Source: CAYZMH01 sp964479445
GTDB lineage: Bacteria > Bacteroidota > Bacteroidia > Bacteroidales > GCA-2748055
Length of the DNA stretch: 32,260 nucleotides
Assembly: GCA_964479445.1 (NCBI GenBank)
Contig: CAYZMH010000031.1
Coordinates: 1 to 32,260, forward strand
Direction: 5' to 3'
The notes below the pieces were generated by a model that ran no database searches, was not told the origin of the DNA, and was given only the letters and a program-made list of their open reading frames with translations. Shown here one piece after another: positions 26,611-32,260 of the stretch. The translations under genes and the position numbers were made by a program. Within the stretch, counting starts at the first letter, position 1; each line of letters starts with the position of its first letter.

Positions 26611-27090
26611 ATGGAAACAATTGCAACGAATGCAGGAAATTTGCCGGTCATTCTGGCTTATATAGGGCTCGCCCTCATGATCGGACTGGCAGGTATTGGA
26701 AGTGCCATTGGTGTATCACTGGGTGGGAATGCAACGGTAGGTGCATTGAAGAAAAACCCGGACGACTTTGGTAAGTACATGCTTTTAAGTGCATTACCCG
26801 GTACCCAGGGTCTTTACGGATTTGCCGGATTCTTCGTGATCAACTCATCCGGAGTATTGCAGCCGGATATGACCATGCTGCAGGGCGGTGCTGTTCTTGC
26901 AGCGGGCCTGGCACTTGGTTTTGTCGGACTCCTGTCGGCCTGGCGCCAGGGAGGTGTAACTTCCAACGGTATTGCGGCGATCGGATCCGGACATGATGTC
27001 TTTGGTAACACCATGATCCTTGCCGTATTCCCCGAGCTGTACGCGATTATCGCTTTCGCGGCTGCCTTCCTGATCAGTACAGGACTATAA
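26611..27090 (+). CDS. atpK: V-type ATPase proteolipid subunit K (c ring)
   Basis: A 159-residue membrane protein with four transmembrane helices, i.e. two fused hairpins, which forms the rotating ring. The ion-binding glutamate is E142 in VFPELYAIIAF. L62, T65 and Q66 (ALPGTQGLYGF) and Q113 (SAWRQGG) match, with a shift of one to three positions, the Na+ ligands L61, T64, Q65, Q110 and E139 of Enterococcus hirae NtpK. This predicts sodium coupling, although that is inference. Only the second hairpin has the acidic residue, as in other 16-kDa proteolipids. It is the last gene of the operon. Confidence 0.94.
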   Translation: METIATNAGNLPVILAYIGLALMIGLAGIGSAIGVSLGGNATVGALKKNPDDFGKYMLLSALPGTQGLYGFAGFFVINSSGVLQPDMTMLQGGAVLAAGLALGFVGLLSAWRQGGVTSNGIAAIGSGHDVFGNTMILAVFPELYAIIAFAAAFLISTGL

Positions 27091-27117
27091 AAGAAACCGT
27101 TGTATTACAGGATATTC

Positions 27118-27152
27118 ACGGTCTTCCCGCTCCGGCGGGACAGGCCGTTTTT
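27118..27152 (+). terminator. Probable terminator of the V-ATPase operon
   Basis: CCCGC (27126-27130) pairs with GCGGG (27135-27139), and ACGG (27118-27121) with CCGT (27145-27148), forming an interrupted hairpin followed by a short T-run (27148-27152). It begins 27 nt after the subunit K stop. Confidence 0.6.
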
Positions 27153-27192
27153 GTTTGGGGGATGGGGGTACGGGGTTCTTTCCGGGCCGCTA

Positions 27193-27222
27193 TTGTTTTA
27201 TAGGTGGGAGTTTTGTAATTTG
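27193..27222 (+). promoter_or_regulatory. Possible promoter of the 27266 lipoprotein gene
   Basis: TTG (27193-27195), 19 nt and GTAATTTG (27215-27222) resemble the Bacteroidota promoter, but the TA of the -7 box is shifted by one base. The distance to the ATG at 27266 is 43 nt. Confidence 0.35.
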
Positions 27223-27265
27223 TGAGGCGTTAACTGTATCACCAACAATTTAAAAACGTAAACAC

Positions 27266-27772
27266 ATGAGACATTTTCGAACCCTCACCGTTTTGCTGCT
27301 GGCAACGGTCATGATTGCTTTTGTATCCTCCTGTAACCGGGGCGGCGATGATGCCACGGAGACCGCCGATGAGAAATTCGGTGAAATGGAAGTGGTGATC
27401 CCGGAAGAACTCAAGGATAACCCGGAGATCGTGGAATACATCGAAGGAATGGCGGATGTGGCCGATTCCTATGCATTGCTGATGGATGAGATGATCGAGG
27501 AGCTGGGCGGATATGAGGCGGCCAGTTTCGAGGATCTGAACATGCGCGAGAAGGTGAAGTTCACCCGGCATGCGGCGGAGTTCTCCATGAAGTCGGCACC
27601 GATCATGACCAAGTGGGCCGAGCACCAGGCCAAACGGACCATGGTGGCCGATGAGTTGAGCGAAGAGGAGTTGATGGCGCTGGAGGCGGTGATGGAGCGG
27701 TTTGAGGCGCGCATGGAGCAGATCGAAGCCCGGCACACTGACTATTTCGAGGGCGTGGAAGAGGCGCAGTAA
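27266..27772 (+). CDS. Small helical lipoprotein of unknown function
   Basis: A 168-residue protein not recognised as a named family. The first 23 residues are a lipoprotein signal (AFVSSC, cysteine 23), so it is exported and lipid-anchored. The mature part is strongly acidic, rich in Glu and Met, and predicted to be all helical, with a possible antiparallel coil (about 50-80 and 110-160, EELMALEAVMERFEARMEQI). It stands alone between the terminator of the V-ATPase operon and its own terminator. Nothing links it functionally to the ATPase other than position. Confidence 0.72.
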   Translation: MRHFRTLTVLLLATVMIAFVSSCNRGGDDATETADEKFGEMEVVIPEELKDNPEIVEYIEGMADVADSYALLMDEMIEELGGYEAASFEDLNMREKVKFTRHAAEFSMKSAPIMTKWAEHQAKRTMVADELSEEELMALEAVMERFEARMEQIEARHTDYFEGVEEAQ

Positions 27773-28089
27773 ACAGATCGTCGCGGCACCGTGGATAAGC
27801 TTCGCCATTTCTCTGCGAAATGACAGGTGAAAGAGGCGAAGTGACCAGATCGGCGCCCCCCCCTGGCAGCGGGTCATAGCTGGCCAGGGGGCTGTGTGAC
27901 AGGTTGCGGACCGGCAGGTTGTTTGCCACGAAACGTATATCCCTTTACCGAGGTGAAGGGATTTTTTTATGGGGGGCTCGTGCAGCGTACAGATTCTGTT
28001 TTATACCGGGTATGATCCGTGGACTGGGTTTTTTTGTGGCTGACCAGGGTTAGGCCCCCGGCTAATGCCGGATACAATCAGTCCGCAGG
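27773..28089. other. Intergenic region with hairpins, no gene seen
   Basis: No coding frame is supported. It contains a perfect 9-bp inverted repeat, CCCCCTGGC (27859-27867) and GCCAGGGGG (27883-27891), with a 15-nt spacer and no T-run; the terminator at 27939-27968; and a small CCGGC-TAAT-GCCGG stem (28058-28071) just after the end of the minus-strand operon. Confidence 0.55.
27939..27968 (+). terminator. Rho-independent terminator after the lipoprotein gene
   Basis: ATCCCTT (27939-27945) pairs with AAGGGAT (27956-27962) and is followed by a run of T to 27968. It lies 166 nt beyond the stop codon, so the lipoprotein mRNA would have a long 3' UTR that includes the 27859-27891 hairpin. Confidence 0.78.
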
Positions 28090-29067
28090 CTATGGTTTTT
28101 TACGGTTGATCAGGGCCAGGATCCCGAAGGCGACAGCTCCGAACACAATATGCACCAGGTTGGTGACGGCGTGGGCAATGAGGGAGAACGCTTTCCCCGA
28201 TTCGGTGTCCACCCCGAAGAGCAACAGGCACTGGATCACCACGAAGTGCCAGGCCCCCATGCCGGCCTGGATGGGCAGGAGAAAGGCCAGCGTGGCGAGT
28301 CCGAATGTAAACGCCGCCGCGGCAAAGGAGAGGTGTGCGGTGGCCGGAAGCGCGAAAAACAGCAGGTAGAGCATGACGAACCAGATGCCGTACACCGCGA
28401 CCGACAGGATAAAATAGAGCAGTTTGTTCCGGATACGGAGGATAGAGGTGAATCCCTCCCCGATATCCTTTTTAATTTGTTGCAGCCGGCCCCGGATCTT
28501 ATCCAGGAGTCCGAATTTCTTCACAGCAACCCACGTTCCGGATACGACCGCAACCCCGATGCCGGCAATGAGCAGGATTCGCCCGGGTTCCAGGTTTTGG
28601 GCGCTGATCTCGGGGAGTTGCAGGATCTGCTGAAACCGGTCAAACTGCCAGACAACCAGGGTGATGAAGATCAGCATCAGGATCACGAACTCGGTGAGCC
28701 GTTCCACCAGCGCGGTGCCGAAGAGCTTGGCGAACGGTACCCGGTCGGTTTTGTTAACCACTCCCAGGCGGGCGATCTCCCCGCCGCGGGGGATGATCTG
28801 GTTGGTGAAGGCCAGGATGATGTTGGCCAGGAAGAGGTTGGTCAGGCGGGGGTTATAGTTCATGGGCCGGAAGAGGATTTTCCAGCGGATGGCGCGGACA
28901 AACTGGCTGAACAGGTTGAGCAGCAGGGATATGGATACCCAGAACCAGTTAACGCGGCTCAGTTCATTTCCCAGCTCTCCCAGGTCGGTGCCGCGAAAAA
29001 CCCACCAGAACAGGGCGATTCCGATGAGCAGGAAGAGGATGGAGCGGAGGGTTTTCTTTTTAGCCAT
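28090..29067 (-). CDS. LPG-synthase-TM/UPF0104 family integral membrane protein (flippase-like)
   Basis: A 325-residue inner-membrane protein of the lysylphosphatidylglycerol synthase transmembrane (YbhN/AglD2-like) family. About seven or eight hydrophobic segments are visible, beginning with LFLLIGIALFWWVF. The family signature IPRGGEIARLG lies around residue 95, and a late LLPIQAGMGAWHFVV matches the second conserved region. It lacks the cytosolic synthetase domain of MprF, so it should not itself make lysyl-lipid; such short proteins are thought to move or help make membrane glycolipids. Its start overlaps the end of the glycosyltransferase by 8 nt, so the two are translationally coupled and probably act together. 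It is the last gene of the minus-strand operon. Confidence 0.85.
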   Translation of the reverse strand: MAKKKTLRSILFLLIGIALFWWVFRGTDLGELGNELSRVNWFWVSISLLLNLFSQFVRAIRWKILFRPMNYNPRLTNLFLANIILAFTNQIIPRGGEIARLGVVNKTDRVPFAKLFGTALVERLTEFVILMLIFITLVVWQFDRFQQILQLPEISAQNLEPGRILLIAGIGVAVVSGTWVAVKKFGLLDKIRGRLQQIKKDIGEGFTSILRIRNKLLYFILSVAVYGIWFVMLYLLFFALPATAHLSFAAAAFTFGLATLAFLLPIQAGMGAWHFVVIQCLLLFGVDTESGKAFSLIAHAVTNLVHIVFGAVAFGILALINRKKP

Positions 29068-29836
29068 TATTCTTCAATAACGCCTGGAGCTTCTCGTTTA
29101 TTTCCTGTTGGAGGTTTTCGAACGAATCTTTGATCTTGCCGCCCTGCTCCTCGAAAGAGTTGCCGATCCGCTTGGTGATCAGGTCATAGTTCTGCAGCAG
29201 GGTGAGGGCGATCTCCTTCCCTTCGGAGATGAATTCCCGCGTGGCTTTCCCGGATGTGGTTTTGGCGTACTTGGTGGGATGGGTGAGTCCGTGCAGCAGC
29301 GTATACTTGATCTTCTTCCCGTGGGCCTGGAAGTAGAGGTTGATGTAGGTCTCCACCCCGAAGCGGATATCCCGGATATTCTCCAGGATGGGGATCATGT
29401 CTTTCTTGTAGAGGGCGCGCTCCCCGGTGAGGCTTTTAAACGGATTGACCCGGTAATCGATCAGCGTCTCGGAGGGGGATCCCAGCACCATATCGGCCTC
29501 GGGCTCGTCGGCCAGGATCGGGTCCAGCAGTTGGTGGAAGTGCTCTTTCCGGATGTTGGTCACATCGGCATCGAAAAAGAGGATCACCTCGTTGGCGGTG
29601 TGCTGCACCCCCACGACCATGGCATGGCTCTTGCCCTGGTTCTCTTCCAGGGTGACCACGTTGAGGGGGATCTTCTCTTCCAGTTTGGCGAGGATCTCCG
29701 GGGTGAGGTCCTCCGATCCGTCGTCCACCACCACGATCTCCGCGTCGGGCACATGCCTGTGGCACGATTTGACCACGTACTCGATGGTGGGCTCTTCGTT
29801 GTAGGCGCAGATAATGATGCTTACGTTCTTTTCCAT
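29060..29836 (-). CDS. Glycosyltransferase family 2
   Basis: A 258-residue GT-A fold enzyme that transfers a sugar from a nucleotide donor. The N-terminal VSIIICAYNEE, the DDGS at 38-41 and the metal-binding DAD at 89-91 are clear. TGERALYKKD (about 137-146) and FGVETYINLY (159-168) fit the acceptor side of the polyprenyl-phosphate or lipid-linked type. There is no transmembrane helix; instead the last 35 residues form a charged amphipathic helix (SFENLQQEINEKLQALL) that may dock on the membrane or on the partner encoded next. The gene lies 17 nt after the GH127-like gene and overlaps the flippase-like gene. Donor and acceptor are unknown. Confidence 0.9.
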   Translation of the reverse strand: MEKNVSIIICAYNEEPTIEYVVKSCHRHVPDAEIVVVDDGSEDLTPEILAKLEEKIPLNVVTLEENQGKSHAMVVGVQHTANEVILFFDADVTNIRKEHFHQLLDPILADEPEADMVLGSPSETLIDYRVNPFKSLTGERALYKKDMIPILENIRDIRFGVETYINLYFQAHGKKIKYTLLHGLTHPTKYAKTTSGKATREFISEGKEIALTLLQNYDLITKRIGNSFEEQGGKIKDSFENLQQEINEKLQALLKNNG

Positions 29837-29853
29837 GATGGGTTCCTTTAAAA

Positions 29854-31830
29854 TTAACGTACCGAAAAGGTGACTCTCCGAAAAACAGTGTTTCCCATGG
29901 GGACCAGGTTAAACGGTTCCAGGGTGCCTTTTTTATTTTTCAGCCATACTTTCATATGTAAAACGGGTTTCTCCCATGGAGTGTTCATTTCTTCGGGTGT
30001 ACCCGGAACGAACTCCACGGGGTTGGCCGGCTGGATGGTATAATTCCAGCCCGACCGGTCTGTTGCCCTGATCCTGTAGCGGTGGTACCCGCTGTTCCTG
30101 TACTCTTTGACCTTCTTAATCCTGTGGTCAAAGGGCAGTGCAAAAACCAGTGGTCCGCGCTTAAAATAGATCCCTTTGTTCTTCACTGTTTTCGAAGCCG
30201 GTTGCTGAATCTTATTCACGGTGAAATTAAAAACAATTTCAACCTGGTCACCCGGTTTCCAGGTGTTTTCAAGCACGAGCCGATCCGGTTTTTCTTCCAG
30301 TCTTGCGTTTTCCGGGAGTTTGACGGCACTCACCTCACAGCCGAAGGGTTTCCGGAGGGTAAGGGGAAATGATACCGGTTTACCGGGCTGTATGGTAAAG
30401 GTAACCGTGTCGTTGAAGGGGTAGTGGGTATCCTCGCTGATCTGCACGGGAACCCCGGCGATTTTGGTATCCAGGGTGTTCGGACCGTACAGTGCAGCAA
30501 TGAGTCCGTCTTTCTGCGGATCCTTCATCCACATTCCCTCCACGTAGTAGGGCATGAGCCTTCCGCCGTTAAGCACGCAGCATGCGGCAGCCATATGGGC
30601 CGCATCGTAGTTTTCCCGTTTGACGATCTCCCGGTGGTTGATTTTGATCCGGTTATCTTTGGTCAGGTAGGAGAGGGCTTTCAGTACCGGGAGGCGGGAG
30701 CCCTGACCCGCATTGAAGGTCATGGTCTCGATGCGGTCGGCCAGCGAGAAATCGCCGGTAAAGGAGATCATCTTGTTAAGCGGACTCACCATTTCGGCGA
30801 TGCCGCAATACTCGTAGCGCTCATCGGCCGTTCCGAGGCGCTGTTTGATCCACTCATCGCACCGCATGGCCCCCGACGGGGTGGTGTGGGTATCGAGCTT
30901 TTCCAGCACATGGGTTGCTGCTTCATCGTATTTTTCTTCTTTTTTAAGGGAGGCGATCATTTGCGGCACGAAGAGTCCTTCCGCGGTGTGGGCACCGTGG
31001 CTCTTAAAGAGCAGGTCCTCTTTGAGCAGGTTGCTGGTTTGCAGATCGTCGTCGCGCACATCCACCTTATTGAAGTCGCTGTACAGTTTTTTGGCGAAGG
31101 TGAGGTACTGCCGTTTACCGGTGATCCGGTAGAGCCACTCCAGGTTTTCGAAAAAGCCGATCCCGTGGGAAACGCCGCCCCCTTTGGAAGTAACCGCGAA
31201 ATAGTTGCGGTTACGGTAATGGTCCATCACCAGCTGAACCGCCTTTTCGGCAGCAGTGAGCACCTCCTGCCGACCGGTATATTCGTAATAGGCCAGCAGG
31301 GCCATGAGCATCCGGCTGGTAACCCACAGCTCCCCGTTCCCGCGGGAATGGTTAAAGCGGCAGCCCGCTTCGTTGCAATCTTCGTAGATCCCGATATAAC
31401 CGGCATCGTTTATACTATCGAGCAGTTCGTTGATCCACCCGGTGGCCCGGTCAATGTAGGCCTGTTCGCCGGTAAGAAAAGCCATCCGGGTGACCGCATC
31501 TTTCCAGTATCCCTCGTGTTCTCCGCTCCACCACTCTTTGCGCATAGAAAACTTGCGTTTACTCCTCCGCTCCGGCCGGGTGAACACATCGTGGGTGACC
31601 GTGGGGTGTACCTGGTCGAACTGACCGATATACCCCTCGGTGAGGTCCTGTTTCAGCTGTTGTTTGATCCATCCTCCGGGTTGTATGGCCCCTGCCGGCA
31701 GCAGGGTGTAGGTATAAGTTTTTTTCATGTCTTCCTCCTTCGGTTCATCTGCATGCAGGGGTGCCAGGGTAGTGAGGGTGATTGCCCATATGATGGAGAT
31801 CCTCTTCATCATCCTTCTCCGTTTTTTCAT
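29854..31830 (-). CDS. Secreted DUF1680/GH127-like glycoside hydrolase (beta-L-arabinofuranosidase type)
   Basis: A 658-residue enzyme with an (alpha/alpha)6 barrel followed by beta-sandwich domains. Starts at 31830, 31812 and 31809 are possible; GGAG seven nt before 31809 favours the shorter form, and all give a signal peptide ending near LHADE. The GH127 metal/cysteine site is visible as E340 and C342 (RYEYCG) and C417-C418 (AAACCVLNGGR), matching E338, C340, C417 and C418 of HypBA1, in which C417 is the nucleophile. The position of the extra C415 of HypBA1 is alanine here. The likely activity is release of beta-L-arabinofuranose or a similar furanose from plant glycans, but DUF1680 proteins vary. 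It is the first gene of the operon with the glycosyltransferase. Confidence 0.83.
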   Translation of the reverse strand: MKKRRRMMKRISIIWAITLTTLAPLHADEPKEEDMKKTYTYTLLPAGAIQPGGWIKQQLKQDLTEGYIGQFDQVHPTVTHDVFTRPERRSKRKFSMRKEWWSGEHEGYWKDAVTRMAFLTGEQAYIDRATGWINELLDSINDAGYIGIYEDCNEAGCRFNHSRGNGELWVTSRMLMALLAYYEYTGRQEVLTAAEKAVQLVMDHYRNRNYFAVTSKGGGVSHGIGFFENLEWLYRITGKRQYLTFAKKLYSDFNKVDVRDDDLQTSNLLKEDLLFKSHGAHTAEGLFVPQMIASLKKEEKYDEAATHVLEKLDTHTTPSGAMRCDEWIKQRLGTADERYEYCGIAEMVSPLNKMISFTGDFSLADRIETMTFNAGQGSRLPVLKALSYLTKDNRIKINHREIVKRENYDAAHMAAACCVLNGGRLMPYYVEGMWMKDPQKDGLIAALYGPNTLDTKIAGVPVQISEDTHYPFNDTVTFTIQPGKPVSFPLTLRKPFGCEVSAVKLPENARLEEKPDRLVLENTWKPGDQVEIVFNFTVNKIQQPASKTVKNKGIYFKRGPLVFALPFDHRIKKVKEYRNSGYHRYRIRATDRSGWNYTIQPANPVEFVPGTPEEMNTPWEKPVLHMKVWLKNKKGTLEPFNLVPMGNTVFRRVTFSVR

Positions 31831-32260
31831 TCATACATACGAAATCTCTTAACCTGAGTTCTTTCCCTGATTTATCCGCCCCGGACAGTTTCCCGGTACA
31901 CCGGTGGTATGACCTGCAAGGCATGCTTCTGGCGAAAAAACTCCTCGTCAAAACTATCAAAAAACCGTGCCAAAACAATAAGAACCTGGTAAGTTCTTCA
32001 TTGATAATACGATATGTATAGAATCCTGTTGAACCGGGCTGTCAGACTGTTGCTTTATTCCCCTTCTGTGGAAATAATCCGTCAGGGTTAGTTTGGTTGA
32101 AGGTAAGGCCGGCGTTTTAGTTTAAGGTTGGTCTGCGGATACGTTTTTCGCAGCCAGTTTTTTCAGCACCGGGTTTGGCTTCCGTTTTCTCACCGGACTC
32201 GTTGCAGGTTGCTTCTCACTACTTCGGCTTCGGCTCAAAGATATACATATTTAAATACAT
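31831..32260. other. Upstream region of the minus-strand operon, no gene seen
   Basis: No coding frame is supported in these 430 bases. It holds the promoter at 31949-31978, a small leader hairpin CCGGT-AC-ACCGG (31895-31906), and at 32236-32243 a second minus-strand TATCTTTG that matches the -7 consensus but whose -33 partner would fall beyond the window. Confidence 0.5.
31949..31978 (-). promoter_or_regulatory. Bacteroidota-type promoter of the GH127/GT2/flippase operon
   Basis: Read on the minus strand, TTG (31978-31976), a 19-nt spacer and TAGTTTTG (31956-31949) match the TTG-N19-TAnnTTTG consensus exactly. Transcription would start near 31942, leaving a leader of about 110-130 nt before the GH127-like gene. 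Confidence 0.68.

Noticed and set aside
28150..29133. Open frame of 327 codons on the plus strand, opposite the flippase-like gene
   Set aside because: It is very rich in Gln, Glu, Gly and Asp with no domain, as expected for the complement of a hydrophobic membrane-protein gene.
30424..31857. Open frame of 477 codons on the plus strand, opposite the GH127-like gene
   Set aside because: It mirrors the minus-strand gene, which has a full conserved active site, signal peptide and promoter. The mirror frame has no recognisable domain and is a by-product of codon bias.
32236..32243. Minus-strand TATCTTTG at the end of the window as a second promoter
   Set aside because: The -33 element would lie outside the window, so the match cannot be judged; a better promoter for the same operon is at 31949-31978.

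Overview
The window looks like chromosomal DNA of a Bacteroidota bacterium, probably class Bacteroidia (Marinilabiliales or Bacteroidales type; the genus cannot be told from sequence alone). Reasons: two SusC/SusD outer-membrane glycan uptake pairs, many lipoproteins with short lipoboxes, a chlamydia/Bacteroides-style V-type ATPase operon carrying the DUF2764 gene, and promoter-like sites of the Bacteroidota type (TTG, about 19 nt, then TAnnTTTG). No tRNA, rRNA, CRISPR array, transposase or phage gene was recognised.

Layout. (1) 33-12991, plus strand: one probable operon, SusC - SusD - FAS1 lipoprotein - FAS1 lipoprotein - SusC - SusD, with very short gaps, ending at a strong terminator (13095-13118). 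(2) 13124-14497, minus strand: a convergent secreted GH10 xylanase. (3) 14498-15076: a non-coding gap with a striking palindrome. (4) 15077-17795, plus strand: L-fucose mutarotase FucU, a zinc-dependent dehydrogenase and an aldo/keto reductase, ending at a terminator. (5) 18024-18608: a small basic protein, probably DNA-binding, followed by about 300 bp of repeated hairpin-forming sequence closed by a terminator. (6) 19285-27090: a V-type ATPase operon in the order E, DUF2764, A, B, D, I, K. (7) 27266-27772: a small lipoprotein of unknown function. (8) 31830-28090, minus strand: a probable operon of a GH127-like (DUF1680) secreted enzyme, a family 2 glycosyltransferase and a LPG-synthase-type membrane protein.

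How the genes may work together. The SusCD/FAS1 block would bind a glycan or glycan-linked ligand at the cell surface and import oligomers. GH10 (xylan backbone) and the GH127-like enzyme (arabinofuranoside-type side chains) suggest plant or algal arabinose-decorated xylan as one possible target, but they lie in separate transcription units, so this is inference. FucU with two oxidoreductases suggests intracellular handling of L-fucose or a similar sugar by oxidation/reduction rather than by the isomerase/kinase/aldolase route. The V-ATPase proteolipid has all the side chains that bind sodium in the Enterococcus hirae enzyme, so the complex is predicted to move Na+.

Most novel-looking points: the double SusCD block with two FAS1 plus beta-sandwich lipoproteins, the fucU-dehydrogenase-AKR cassette, the hairpin repeat array at 18619-18914, and the predicted Na+-coupled V-ATPase without recognisable C, F or G subunits.
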